From the NCBI GenBank assembly GCA_013002625.1, contig JABDJE010000319.1:1-58544 (forward strand): DNA of 58,544 bases. The letters are read 5' to 3'. The position numbers and the translations under genes are program-made. Source of the stretch: Saprospiraceae bacterium. Lineage in GTDB: Bacteria > Bacteroidota > Bacteroidia > Chitinophagales > Saprospiraceae. The notes under the pieces are model-generated. The model was given only the letters and a program-made list of their open reading frames with translations. It did not search any database and was not told the origin of the DNA. Positions 40,686 to 50,295 of this stretch are shown here, in pieces (the stretch's first letter is position 1; every line of letters begins with the position of its first letter).

Positions 40686-41999
40686 ATGATAGATACAACA
40701 GAGAAATTAAAGTATAAAGTAAAAGACATTTCTTTGGCTGCCTGGGGTAGAAAAGAAATAACACTTGCAGAAGCAGAAATGCCTGGATTGATGAGTTTGA
40801 GAGAAGAGTATAAAGGGCAAAAACCTCTGGCAGGCGCAAGAATAGCAGGTTGTCTGCATATGACAATTCAAACTGCCGTGCTCATCGAAACATTGGTAGA
40901 ATTGGGCGCAGACGTCACTTGGTCTTCTTGTAATATATTTTCAACGCAAGATCATGCTGCAGCGGCAATAGCAGAAGCCGGCGTTCCAGTATATGCCTGG
41001 AAAGGTATGAACGAAGAAGAATTTGATTGGTGCATCGAGCAAACATTGTTTGCATTCCCAGACAACCAGCCTCTGAATATGATTCTTGATGATGGTGGTG
41101 ACCTGACCAATATGGTATTGGATAGATTTCCGGAATTGGTACCAGGTATCAAGGGTTTGAGTGAGGAGACGACAACAGGTGTTCACAGGCTTCATGACAG
41201 AGAGAAAAATGGTACACTTCCGCTTCCAGCAATCAATATCAATGATTCTGTAACGAAATCTAAATTTGATAACAAATATGGTTGTAAGGAATCTTGTGTA
41301 GATGCTATTAGAAGAGCAACCGATATTATGATGGCTGGTAAAGTCGCAGTCGTGGCGGGATATGGTGATGTAGGAAAAGGTTCAGTGGCTTCATTAAGCG
41401 GTGCTGGTGCACGCGTCATCGTGACCGAGATTGATCCAATCTGTGCACTTCAAGCAGCTATGGATGGCTATGAGGTTAAAAAGATGATGGACGCAATTCC
41501 TGAAGCAGACATTATTGTCACTGCAACTGGAAATAAGGACATTATTTCTGCGGAGCATTTCAAAATTATGAAGGATAAGGCCATCGTTTGTAATATTGGC
41601 CATTTTGATAATGAAATCAATATGGCATGGCTTAATGAAAATTACGGTCATACAAAGGATGAAATCAAACCACAGGTGGATATGTACACACTTGATGGTA
41701 AAAATATCATTGTACTTGCAGAAGGAAGATTGGTAAATCTTGGCTGTGCAACTGGACACCCTTCATTTGTAATGTCTAACTCGTTCACTAATCAGACATT
41801 GGCTCAGCTTGAGTTATGGAACAATAGCGACCAATATGAAAACAAGGTTTATACACTACCAAAGCATCTGGATGAAAAAGTAGCCAGATTACACCTTGCA
41901 AAAATCGGTGTTGTACTGGATGTAATGACCGATGAACAATCTGAATATGTAGGGATTAAAAAAGAGGGACCTTACAAACCAGAATACTATCGATATTAA
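40686..41999 (+). CDS. ahcY: Adenosylhomocysteinase
   Basis: Hydrolyses S-adenosylhomocysteine to adenosine and homocysteine, with bound NAD. The 437-residue protein has the NAD fold [10 protein letters not shown], substrate-loop segments such as [12 protein letters not shown] and TTTGVHRL, and the C-terminal PYKPEYYRY lysine-tyrosine tail that closes over NAD in the tetramer. The frame is open from a TTG at 40647, but that codon lies in the promoter, so the ATG at 40686 is the start. Confidence 0.96.
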   Translation: MIDTTEKLKYKVKDISLAAWGRKEITLAEAEMPGLMSLREEYKGQKPLAGARIAGCLHMTIQTAVLIETLVELGADVTWSSCNIFSTQDHAAAAIAEAGVPVYAWKGMNEEEFDWCIEQTLFAFPDNQPLNMILDDGGDLTNMVLDRFPELVPGIKGLSEETTTGVHRLHDREKNGTLPLPAININDSVTKSKFDNKYGCKESCVDAIRRATDIMMAGKVAVVAGYGDVGKGSVASLSGAGARVIVTEIDPICALQAAMDGYEVKKMMDAIPEADIIVTATGNKDIISAEHFKIMKDKAIVCNIGHFDNEINMAWLNENYGHTKDEIKPQVDMYTLDGKNIIVLAEGRLVNLGCATGHPSFVMSNSFTNQTLAQLELWNNSDQYENKVYTLPKHLDEKVARLHLAKIGVVLDVMTDEQSEYVGIKKEGPYKPEYYRY

Positions 42000-42022
42000 T
42001 TATCGAATGAAATAAAAATGGA

Positions 42023-42052
42023 GGCTCCGGGATTTTATGTCGGAGCCTTTTT
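42023..42052 (+). terminator. Intrinsic terminator of ahcY
   Basis: Stem GGCTCCG / CGGAGCC, 11-base loop, followed by TTTTT; 23 bases after the ahcY stop. Confidence 0.85.
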
Positions 42053-42057
42053 CATTT

Positions 42058-42228
42058 CTAGGCTTCCTTATCATTCCTCCAATCCGGATTGAATTTTCTT
42101 CCATCCTTAACAAATTGGGATTTTCTAATGACCTCAGTCATTTCTGATAAAAACCTTCTTGGTTTTAAACCTTTCATATAAGGGTTTGACGATCTGTTGA
42201 AATTTAACATAGTAATTGATTTTAGCAT
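42058..42228 (-). CDS. Candidate 56-residue protein, hypothetical
   Basis: An open frame read by eye in the 413-base gap between ahcY and the next gene. It begins MLKSITMLNFNRSSNPYMKG and ends NPDWRNDKEA before TAG. Composition is gene-like: basic, with many Arg/Lys/Asn/Pro and no long hydrophobic run, no signal peptide. The second Met (codon 7) is an alternative start. The region just upstream on the minus strand is A/T-rich. It stops 5 bases from the ahcY terminator T-run. I do not recognise a family. Confidence 0.5.
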   Translation of the reverse strand: MLKSITMLNFNRSSNPYMKGLKPRRFLSEMTEVIRKSQFVKDGRKFNPDWRNDKEA

Positions 42229-42412
42229 TATAAAATTTTATTGTTTGATATTAAATTTCACCAAACAATATTTTACAATGAATACGTCTGTGGGTCCCAA
42301 ATAGTTACATATTCTGTGGATTGCTCGCCATGTGCTAGGAATTAATCGATATGTCCTAGCAGAAACCCGATGAAAAAGGAAGAGGTGAAATAGAGCGTAA
42401 AGGGCTAACGGA
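42229..42412. other. Intergenic stretch with a perfect 7-bp inverted repeat
   Basis: The AT-rich spacer between the candidate small gene and the secreted-protein gene. GCTAGGA at 42334-42340 pairs with TCCTAGC at 42354-42360 around 13 bases. No T-run follows on either strand, so it is not a standard terminator. Nothing else is visible. Confidence 0.5.
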
Positions 42413-43063
42413 TCATTTTTGCCGCTTTTTTAACTTGTTTTCGTATTTGAATAGTCTTTCATTAATGGTCTGGGCTGCTTTATCCATATCTTCTTGATTA
42501 GCATCTTTTTGTGCCACAAAGAGGTTCAATACACGTTTAAACCCAGATTTATATTCACGAGGGAAAGCTTTTGGAAAAGGAATCTCTTCTGAAGACATCA
42601 TAATCCAGTGCAGGTCATTTTCACCCTGGACCAGAAGCATATGGGCTTGATTCTGGCTTATATCTATCTTTTGTCCATCTGCTGAAAACAACAATCCAAG
42701 TTTACCTGATTTGAAATCTTTATAATCATGATCATTGATGAAATATACTTCGGAAAAGAAATAAAACTTTTCAAAAGCTGATTTGACATATTTCACATAA
42801 TCCTGCCTTTCGCTTTTTAATTCATCATAGTCGGCTTGATAACTTGCCTTGTTATCTTCAGACGAAGCCAACTCAATCTGCTTTTTGTATGCATCTAAAG
42901 TCTTCTGCTTTAAATTAAGTCTTACAATTAAGGGCAAACTTTTAAAATATTGAAGATGGGCAGTAGGTCCGGCTAAATCTTCGTGAGAGCTTGTTGTTTG
43001 TACTTGGGAGAAGCCCAAAGCCGAAACAAAAACAACCAATATTAATGTCGTCAATAATTTCAA
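42413..43063 (-). CDS. Hypothetical secreted protein
   Basis: A 216-residue protein beginning at a TTG; the signal peptide (LLTTLILVVFVSALGFSQ) follows at once and no in-frame ATG lies nearby. The mature chain is charged, with helical segments (KQKTLDAYKKQIELASSED) and a C-terminal KKRQK. Not recognised. It is divergent from the Bat operon. Confidence 0.7.
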   Translation of the reverse strand: MKLLTTLILVVFVSALGFSQVQTTSSHEDLAGPTAHLQYFKSLPLIVRLNLKQKTLDAYKKQIELASSEDNKASYQADYDELKSERQDYVKYVKSAFEKFYFFSEVYFINDHDYKDFKSGKLGLLFSADGQKIDISQNQAHMLLVQGENDLHWIMMSSEEIPFPKAFPREYKSGFKRVLNLFVAQKDANQEDMDKAAQTINERLFKYENKLKKRQK

Positions 43064-43166
43064 TACAATACTATTTTTTGTGGCAAGTTATAATTTAAAA
43101 ATATCAACTGTTCCATTTTAAGAATACATTAAAATTTGAAAGGACCAATTATTAACTCAGATACGA

Positions 43167-43174
43167 TATTTTTG
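43167..43174 (+). promoter_or_regulatory. Candidate -7 element for the Bat operon
   Basis: TATTTTTG matches TAnnTTTG and lies 19 bases before the moxR-type ATG. No TTG stands at the -33 position (a TTG is 28 bases away). Confidence 0.45.
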
Positions 43175-43193
43175 CTAGGCAAAAATAAATGAT

Positions 43194-44192
43194 ATGCAAA
43201 CATCACTAGATATAGAAGCACTCAATCAACAAATCCATTTGGATAGTGCCTTTATCGATGACATAAAGAATGCCGCTTCACAAATCATAGTAGGTCAAGA
43301 GTATATGATTGAAAGGCTCTTGCTAGGTTTACTTTCAAAGGGACACGTTCTTCTTGAAGGATTGCCAGGATTGGCAAAGACACTTGCTATTAAAACTTTG
43401 GCCAGTGCAATCAATGGTGAATTTTCAAGAATACAGTTCACCCCGGATCTATTACCCGCAGATATTGTTGGTACGATGATTTACAATCCAAGTAAGAATG
43501 ATTTTACCGTTAGAAAGGGTCCCATCTTTGCCAACTTTATTTTGGCTGATGAAATAAACAGAGCCCCCGCAAAGGTTCAGTCTGCATTGCTTGAAGCTAT
43601 GCAGGAAAAACAAGTGACTATAGGCAAGTCAACTTTTACACTAGATGAACCTTTTCTTGTGCTTGCAACGCAAAACCCCATAGAGCAAGAAGGAACATAT
43701 CCCCTACCTGAGGCCCAAGTCGACAGATTCATGCTAAAAGTTAAAATTGATTATCCAAAACGGAATGAAGAAAGAGAAATTATCAAACGCTCGATATCTG
43801 GTGTGACCGAAAATGAAGTCCCCGCTGTTGTCAATTCCGACCAGATTTTAAAAGCAAGGCAGTTGGTGCGCAAGGTATATATGGATGAAAAAATTGAAAA
43901 CTATATTCTCGATATTGTTTTTGCGACCAGGGAGCCAGATCAATTTAATCTTTCAAAACTGAAACCACTGATATCATATGGAGGGTCTCCAAGGGCAAGT
44001 ATCAATCTAGCATTGGCATCAAAAGCTCAAGCCTTCCTGAACAGAAGAGGATTTGTGATTCCCGATGACGTAAGAAATGTATGTGCAGATGTGCTAAGGC
44101 ATCGAATTGGTCTGAGCTATGAAGCTGAAGCTGAGAATATTTCTCAAGAGGATATTATAAGCAGTATCATTAATTCAATCGAAGTGCCATAA
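43194..44192 (+). CDS. MoxR-type AAA+ ATPase of the Bat operon
   Basis: Chaperone-like ATPase, 332 residues, heading the Bacteroides aerotolerance operon. Walker A GLPGLAKT, Walker B FILADEINRAP, sensor 1 in LATQNPIEQEG and Arg finger region PLPEAQVDRF are all present. MoxR proteins act with von Willebrand (VWA) domain proteins, two of which are encoded downstream. Its stop overlaps the DUF58 gene start by one base. Confidence 0.95.
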   Translation: MQTSLDIEALNQQIHLDSAFIDDIKNAASQIIVGQEYMIERLLLGLLSKGHVLLEGLPGLAKTLAIKTLASAINGEFSRIQFTPDLLPADIVGTMIYNPSKNDFTVRKGPIFANFILADEINRAPAKVQSALLEAMQEKQVTIGKSTFTLDEPFLVLATQNPIEQEGTYPLPEAQVDRFMLKVKIDYPKRNEEREIIKRSISGVTENEVPAVVNSDQILKARQLVRKVYMDEKIENYILDIVFATREPDQFNLSKLKPLISYGGSPRASINLALASKAQAFLNRRGFVIPDDVRNVCADVLRHRIGLSYEAEAENISQEDIISSIINSIEVP

Positions 44193-45061
44193 TGGATGCC
44201 TCCGAAATATTGAAACGGGTCCGGAAAATTGAAATACGCACAAAAGGATTAAGCAAGCATATATTTTCCGGAGAATATCACAGTGCATTTAAGGGGCGAG
44301 GTATGTCATTTTCGGAGGTGCGCGAATATCAATATGGTGATGACGTGAGAAATATCGACTGGAATGTAACCGCAAGAACGGGCGATCCACATATTAAGGT
44401 ATATGAGGAAGATCGCGAACTCACAGTTATGCTAATGATCGATATCAGCAGGTCCTCTCTTTTTGGTACTATCCAGCAATTTAAAAATGACCTGATAACA
44501 GAAATCTCAGCAATTATTGCTTTTTCGGCCATCACAAATAATGATAAGGTGGGTGCTATTTTGTTTTCGGATCAAGTTGAAAAATATGTTCCGCCCAAGA
44601 AAGGTAAAAAACACATACTCAGAATTATCCGTGAGATCATTTACCATGAAGCTTCAAGTTCTGGTACACAGTTATCGACCGCTTTAAGGTATCTTAATAA
44701 TACGCAGAAGAAACGCACCATCAGCTTTGTTTTGTCAGACTTTGTTGATCATGATTATGAATCTGCCCTATCGGTAGCGAGTAAGCGACACGATATTATC
44801 GGCATGCATATTTACGACCCGTTTGAAAAAGAGTTGCCTAATCTGGGCATTATCAGGGCCAGAGATCCCGAGACGGGAGAAGCTTTAATATTGGATAGTA
44901 GTTCTTCACGTATACGCAATGCACATGCTGCACGGTTCAATAATCATTTCAATTACTTTGATTCAACTTTTAATAAGTGCAGGTCAGATCATTTAAGCAT
45001 CGCTACCAATGATGATCACATAAAACGTTTATTACAATTCTTTAAACGTCGGTCCAAGTGA
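44192..45061 (+). CDS. DUF58 domain protein (Bat operon)
   Basis: A 289-residue protein with the DUF58 signature FKGRGMSFSEVREYQYGDDVRNIDWNVTARTG and a degenerate VWA fold (VMLMIDISRSSLFGT). DUF58 proteins almost always follow MoxR. It overlaps the next gene by four bases (GTGA). Confidence 0.93.
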   Translation: MDASEILKRVRKIEIRTKGLSKHIFSGEYHSAFKGRGMSFSEVREYQYGDDVRNIDWNVTARTGDPHIKVYEEDRELTVMLMIDISRSSLFGTIQQFKNDLITEISAIIAFSAITNNDKVGAILFSDQVEKYVPPKKGKKHILRIIREIIYHEASSSGTQLSTALRYLNNTQKKRTISFVLSDFVDHDYESALSVASKRHDIIGMHIYDPFEKELPNLGIIRARDPETGEALILDSSSSRIRNAHAARFNNHFNYFDSTFNKCRSDHLSIATNDDHIKRLLQFFKRRSK

Positions 45062-46101
45062 GAAGATATTTGATATACATATTGTTGCTCATCATGCTTC
45101 CAATCTGTGGCTACGCCCAAGCACTTGTAGGTCTTGAAATCCAGCCTGATAGTATTTCGATCGGAGAAGAGACACAGTTTATAATCTCAATTCAATATCC
45201 ACAAGATTTCCCTCTGCGCTATATAGACTTAAGCGCCTGGGATAGTTTAGAATTAATGTCAAATCCAACTGGAGAATCCGATTTCAAATATTATGCAGAC
45301 GTCGAATGGAAAGATCAATTTCCAGAAGATTACAGGATTACATTAAAGCCTGAAAATATAATCAGCACAAACGATGGCTATTTGTATAAAGATACTTTCC
45401 CTCTTCGTATATGGGATATAGGTGTGTTTATGCCTGAACCGATAAAGCTCTATGAAAACGACACATTAAGCATCACAAATATCAAGTATCTACAAGCTGG
45501 AATCATAGCTGTGTATCCACCAATGGATATCGAAAACCCCGACACCACGAAACAAATTCTACCATTAGAAGACATTGTACTTGAAGAAGATACCCTTGAG
45601 GATTATATCCATATTATTTATGGTCTGGCTCTATTATTTGGCATCGTGCTCTTTGTATATCTATACAGGAAATTCACAAAAGCCAAAGAAGCATCTGAAT
45701 TGGAACAAGCTGAAAAAGAAATTATCCCGGCCCATATAATTGCACTGGAAGCCTTAGACAAGCTTGAATCTAAACAGTTATGGCTAAATAATAAGGAAAA
45801 AGAGCATCAATCTGAATTGACCTATATTCTTCGCGCCTATCTGGAAAACCAATTCGGAATCCCCGCTCTGGAATCAACAACAGATGAAATTAAAAGAGCG
45901 TTGAATCAGGTCAATTGGGATGTTGTAAGGATTAATGATGTCAATGAAATTCTGCAAATTGCAGATTTGGTCAAGTTTGCAAAAGCGAAACCTGACGAAG
46001 ATATTCATCAGGCATTTCTGGATAGAACCAGACAATTGGTGACCGACACAAGTTCAGAGCTTGAGGAATTGAATGATCAAAAAGCAGATGATGATGAATA
46101 G
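45058..46101 (+). CDS. Membrane-anchored Ig-like protein of the Bat operon
   Basis: A 347-residue protein starting at GTG. Signal peptide residues 2-20, an extracytoplasmic beta-rich domain, one transmembrane helix (about 185-205, IIYGLALLFGIVLFVYLYRK) and a cytoplasmic helical tail rich in Glu/Lys. This layout resembles DUF4381-like or BatD-related proteins inserted between DUF58 and BatA in Bacteroidota operons; I cannot assign it more precisely. Confidence 0.75.
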   Translation: MRRYLIYILLLIMLPICGYAQALVGLEIQPDSISIGEETQFIISIQYPQDFPLRYIDLSAWDSLELMSNPTGESDFKYYADVEWKDQFPEDYRITLKPENIISTNDGYLYKDTFPLRIWDIGVFMPEPIKLYENDTLSITNIKYLQAGIIAVYPPMDIENPDTTKQILPLEDIVLEEDTLEDYIHIIYGLALLFGIVLFVYLYRKFTKAKEASELEQAEKEIIPAHIIALEALDKLESKQLWLNNKEKEHQSELTYILRAYLENQFGIPALESTTDEIKRALNQVNWDVVRINDVNEILQIADLVKFAKAKPDEDIHQAFLDRTRQLVTDTSSELEELNDQKADDDE

Positions 46102-47086
46102 CTTTGAATTTCAACATCCCTGGTTTTTCTTACTATTTATAATCATTGCAATAATGATATGGCAGCAATATTTTAAGCCATCAAAGATGGTCGAAATTGC
46201 TGTCCCTGGAGTGCGTGAACTTAAATACAAATATTCTTTAAAATCACTTTTATTTAAATACTTGCCCCTATTAAGAATATTGGCACTCAGTGCTTTCATC
46301 TTTGCTCTTGCCAGACCGCAATCAGTTTTAAAGGAAGAGGAAGTCAAGGCTGAAGGTATTGACATCATGCTTGTAATGGACCTCTCAAGTTCAATGCTTG
46401 CAAGGGATTTTGATCCGGATAGGTTAACGGTGAGCAAACAAATGGCTCAAGATTTTATTGACAAAAGAAGCTATGACAGAATAGGGCTTGTGGTTTTTGC
46501 CGGTGAAAGTTTTACGCAAAGCCCACTGACTACAGATCATCGTGTACTGAAAAATTTTCTAGGCCAGCTCGAATCCGGATTATTGGATGATGGTACAGCA
46601 ATCGGTATGGGTTTGGCTTCAGCCGTAAACAGATTAAAAGAAAGTGAAGCTAAAAGCAAGGTTGTGATTCTTTTAACAGATGGTGTTAATAATGCAGGAT
46701 ATATCAAACCCATGACGGCTGCAGAAATTGCCAAATCAATGGGTGTTAAAGTGTATACAATTGGTGTAGGCTCAATGGGTAATGCCATTTCACCAACCAG
46801 GCGAAGAAGTGATGGTGTATATGTTTTTGCAAATACGCGCGTTGAAATTGATGAAGCTTTACTTACAGAAATTTCAAAGCTAACAGGCGGTCAATATTTT
46901 CGAGCAACAGATGAAGCAAGTCTACAAAGTATATATGAGCAAATTGATCAATTTGAAAAAACCGAAATTGAAGTCTCAGTATTTAAAAGATATTCCGAAG
47001 AGTTCAGGTTCTTTTTATTCATTGGACTTATTTGTCTGATACTTGAGTGGCTTTTTAAAAATACAATTTTGAGATCCGTACCATAG
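46094..47086 (+). CDS. batA: VWA domain membrane protein BatA
   Basis: Membrane protein with a VWA domain facing the periplasm, about 330 residues. N-terminal FQHPWFFLLF hairpin with two membrane helices, MIDAS motif DLSSS (VMDLSSSMLARDFDPDR), and a C-terminal membrane helix. The chosen start is the third of three consecutive ATG codons (46088, 46091, 46094) because the BatA N-terminus normally begins just before FxxPW; the frame is open from 46073. It overlaps the preceding gene. Confidence 0.9.
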   Translation: MNSFEFQHPWFFLLFIIIAIMIWQQYFKPSKMVEIAVPGVRELKYKYSLKSLLFKYLPLLRILALSAFIFALARPQSVLKEEEVKAEGIDIMLVMDLSSSMLARDFDPDRLTVSKQMAQDFIDKRSYDRIGLVVFAGESFTQSPLTTDHRVLKNFLGQLESGLLDDGTAIGMGLASAVNRLKESEAKSKVVILLTDGVNNAGYIKPMTAAEIAKSMGVKVYTIGVGSMGNAISPTRRRSDGVYVFANTRVEIDEALLTEISKLTGGQYFRATDEASLQSIYEQIDQFEKTEIEVSVFKRYSEEFRFFLFIGLICLILEWLFKNTILRSVP

Positions 47087-47090
47087 CATT

Positions 47091-48119
47091 ATGTTTCAAT
47101 TTGAAGAATATCAAATATTATGGTTTCTACTTTTACTGCCCCTGGCAGTAGGTTGGTTTGCTATTGTTCAATTTCTCAAAAAGAAAGCCATCAAGAAACA
47201 CACCGACCTCAAGGTCTTTAGACGTTTATATCAAGGATGGTCGGAAAAGCTGGAATGGTTAAAGGTATTATTTGTAATCACAGGAATTGGTCTGGCAATT
47301 GTGGCTTGGTCTAATCCACAATGGGGAACACGCAAAGAAAAAGTAAAAGCGCAGAGTTCGGATGTCATCATTGCTCTGGACATATCACAATCTATGCTGG
47401 CAGAAGACATTTCCCCCAACAGGATGGAAAGGTCCAAAAGATTTGTTTCTGAATTAATAAACGCACTAAGAACTGAACGCATCGGCTTGGTGTTTTTCGC
47501 TGGTGGGGCATATTTGCAAATGCCATTAAGCTCTGACTATGCCTCAGCAAAATTATTTGTCCAATCAGCCAATCCACAACAGGCAGGAACGCAAGGTACC
47601 GTTATCGCCGACGCGATAAAATTATCTGAACAGGTCTTTGGCCAAGACAACCCAACGCAGAAGGCACTCATTATTATATCAGATGGTGAAAATCATGATA
47701 CCGAAGCTATAGAAGCTGCCAAAGCTGCTAATTCAAAAGGTACATTTGTATTTACCCTCGGTATCGGTAGTGATGAAGGGGCCTACATTCCTGTAATTGA
47801 ACGTGGTAAAAAGGTCTATAAAAAAGATAACAATGGCGTTATTGTAAAATCAATCTTAAATAAACAATTGTTGCAAGATATCGCCGAAGCTGGGGGTGGC
47901 GAATTCTATATGATTGATCAGACATTAAGCGCAGTTGAAAATCTCAAGTCTGAAATTGCACGACTTGAAAAACAAGAGGTAGAACAAAAATCATTTACGG
48001 ATTACAACAGCTATTTCCAATATTTCTTATTACTGGGCTGGATTCTCCTCGTACTTGAATTCTTCATTCCTAATAAGTTTAAAAACAAGAACAAATGGAA
48101 AGAAAGATTGAGTTTATAA
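47091..48119 (+). CDS. batB: VWA domain membrane protein BatB
   Basis: Paralog of BatA, 342 residues, with membrane helices at both ends and MIDAS DISQS (IIALDISQSMLAEDISPNR). BatA and BatB are thought to form a complex with BatC at the inner membrane. It overlaps batC by 25 bases. Confidence 0.92.
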   Translation: MFQFEEYQILWFLLLLPLAVGWFAIVQFLKKKAIKKHTDLKVFRRLYQGWSEKLEWLKVLFVITGIGLAIVAWSNPQWGTRKEKVKAQSSDVIIALDISQSMLAEDISPNRMERSKRFVSELINALRTERIGLVFFAGGAYLQMPLSSDYASAKLFVQSANPQQAGTQGTVIADAIKLSEQVFGQDNPTQKALIIISDGENHDTEAIEAAKAANSKGTFVFTLGIGSDEGAYIPVIERGKKVYKKDNNGVIVKSILNKQLLQDIAEAGGGEFYMIDQTLSAVENLKSEIARLEKQEVEQKSFTDYNSYFQYFLLLGWILLVLEFFIPNKFKNKNKWKERLSL

Positions 48120-48871
48120 TTAAAATATATGTTCTGTTGGCTTTAGTCCTTCTTACTTCAGGATCTGTTGAATGTCAGACTACTCATGATTTACTTAAAG
48201 CTGGCGATGCCAACTACAAGGCGGAAGACTTTCAACAAGCAGAAATATACTATCGTAAGGCAGATAACCAGAACGCAAAATATTCCTCCAAGTTCAACTT
48301 AGGGAATAGTATATATAAGCAAGGTAGATATGAGGAATCTGTAGAATTCTATGACGCCTCCACCAGCAAAGCAAAAACTGCAGAAGAGGTATCAAATGCC
48401 TATTATAATAAAGGCAATGCCTTATTTGAACAACAACAATTTTATAAAGCTGTTGATGCCTACAAAGAGGCCATTAAAACAAACCCGTCAAATAAAAAAG
48501 CACAATATAATCTTGCTGTGACAAAGGAAATCATAAAGCAAATTCAACAGCAACAACAGGAGCAAGAGCAAAACCAAGAGGAGAATGAAGAGAATTCTGA
48601 AAACCAGGATAAGGAAAATCAGAACAATGAAGAGCAACAATCCGGCGAGTCGGAACAGAATAATGAAGAGCAACAAGAACAAGATTCTGAGAAACAGGAC
48701 AGCTCAATTCAAAATCAAAATAGTTTTGATTCAACACGATTAGAGAAGCAATCATTGGATAGTCTTGATGCAGCCAAACTTCTTCAGATTATTCAAAGTG
48801 AAGAACAGAAGGTCCAAGAGAAGATGCGCAAGTTCAATTCAAACCGTAAAAAACAAGAAAAAGATTGGTAG
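48095..48871 (+). CDS. batC: TPR protein BatC
   Basis: A 258-residue exported or anchored protein with two to three TPR repeats (about 30-145, AYYNKGNALFEQQQFYKAVD is one unit) followed by an unusually long Gln/Glu/Asn-rich segment (about 150-215) and a short basic tail. This matches BatC. No batD or batE follows; the next gene is a response regulator. Confidence 0.88.
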   Translation: MERKIEFIIKIYVLLALVLLTSGSVECQTTHDLLKAGDANYKAEDFQQAEIYYRKADNQNAKYSSKFNLGNSIYKQGRYEESVEFYDASTSKAKTAEEVSNAYYNKGNALFEQQQFYKAVDAYKEAIKTNPSNKKAQYNLAVTKEIIKQIQQQQQEQEQNQEENEENSENQDKENQNNEEQQSGESEQNNEEQQEQDSEKQDSSIQNQNSFDSTRLEKQSLDSLDAAKLLQIIQSEEQKVQEKMRKFNSNRKKQEKDW

Positions 48872-49023
48872 GCATATCTAGGTTATGATTTAATAATTAG
48901 ACAAAGTCATTCATAATTTTAAATAAATTTTACCTAGATTCTCAGTTCAATATTCTGGAATTTGCCTCATCAATCTGCAGTTCCACCTTATTGATCAGTT
49001 AAGTGTGTTAAATCAAATAATTA

Positions 49024-49986
49024 ATGTCTATACCTACAATTCTCGTCATTGATGATCAAGCAACTGACAGATTGATCTATCGACGATTTCTTGGTGAGCA
49101 TTATTATCGGTTTTTAGAATTGAATAGTGGCGCACAAGTTCTTGAATATCTTTCCGAAAATACAATAGATCTAATATTACTGGATTGGCAAATGCCAAAG
49201 GTGGATGGCCTCGAAACACTTAAAGCGATAAGACGAGGACCAGATTACACGCATATTCCTATCATAGTCATTACAGGAAAGGATGATTCAGAAAGTCTGG
49301 AATTGGCCTTCAATTTTGGATGCACTGATTATATAAGAAAACCAGTTGATAAAATTGAACTTGCTGCACGGGTGCAAAATGTCATGGAACTGAATAAATC
49401 CCAGGAAACCTTAATCCAACAATCAAAGGAATTACTTCGGCTTTATAAAATTATTCAGGATCAGAAGTATACGCTTGAGGAAAGTCTGGGATTTAAGCGC
49501 GCAGCAATTGAAGCACATGAAGAAAAGATAACAGCTGAAAAGGAAATATTGGAACGGGATATCAAGACATTAAGCCTTCAGATTAGTAAGACAATCAATC
49601 ATGTACGTCAAATCAAACAAGTGGTTCAGGAACTTCTCAATGCTGCCAATAAAAATGGCCAGCATGAATCCATTATTGATGGGTTGAAAACCGTAGAGAA
49701 ATCTATTAATAAAATTATCTCCAACAACCAAAGTAACCTCGAGGTTAAACGTATAATTGAAATTTCAGATAAAGATTTGAATCGCAAACTATTAAGCATA
49801 AATCCAAAATTGACCAACCTGGAATTACGACACTGTAATTACCTCAATATGAACTTATCCAATCATGAAATTGCGGATATTATGAATGTGGAACTGAAGA
49901 GTCTGCAGATGAGCCGATACAGAATCAAGAAAAAACTACAAATCGAATCCGATAAAACACTGCGCGAATTTATACTCTCGATTTGA
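49024..49986 (+). CDS. Response regulator with coiled coil and LuxR-like output domain
   Basis: A 320-residue protein. The receiver domain has acidic pocket D10-D11, phosphoacceptor D54, T84 and K106. Residues about 130-250 are a heptad-like coiled coil. The C-terminal 60 residues (LTNLELRHCNYLNMNLSNHE then RYRIKKKLQI) are a LuxR/CsgD-like HTH of the type seen in Bacteroidota regulators. No kinase gene is adjacent. It stands downstream of the Bat operon after 152 bases. Confidence 0.87.
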   Translation: MSIPTILVIDDQATDRLIYRRFLGEHYYRFLELNSGAQVLEYLSENTIDLILLDWQMPKVDGLETLKAIRRGPDYTHIPIIVITGKDDSESLELAFNFGCTDYIRKPVDKIELAARVQNVMELNKSQETLIQQSKELLRLYKIIQDQKYTLEESLGFKRAAIEAHEEKITAEKEILERDIKTLSLQISKTINHVRQIKQVVQELLNAANKNGQHESIIDGLKTVEKSINKIISNNQSNLEVKRIIEISDKDLNRKLLSINPKLTNLELRHCNYLNMNLSNHEIADIMNVELKSLQMSRYRIKKKLQIESDKTLREFILSI

Positions 49987-50295
49987 TTAAAATAAATAGG
50001 ACTGACTAAAAAAGTCAGCCCTACCTCTAACACCCTTAAATATACTACCGCCCAACCTTACCTGTAGATAAAGTTGATGCTGTAATTTTATGCAAATTAA
50101 TCAAACTGAAATCAGGAAGACTTTACACTTACCATATAAGTCCTCTACAAAAGCTATACAAATGAGCTTGCCGTAGTGATTTTAAGTTCTAAAATCGGGC
50201 CTTTATCCCTCAAAATGAATTTTTTATACATTAAATGATGTCATAATGTGTTTCATACTCCTCTCCTTTGCCAGAATTGAACGCACGCAAGCAAT
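49987..50295. other. Intergenic region with a terminator-like hairpin
   Basis: The 309 bases between the response regulator and the cytochrome gene contain TAGGACTGACT (49997-50007) and AGTCAGCCCTA (50013-50023), which pair with one mismatch around five A. It lies 10 bases after the regulator stop but has no T-run, so a weak terminator. I found no gene and no other structure in the rest. Confidence 0.5.

Noticed and set aside
42334-42360. Terminator for the neighbouring gene
   Set aside because: The 7-bp inverted repeat has a 13-base loop and no T-run on either strand.
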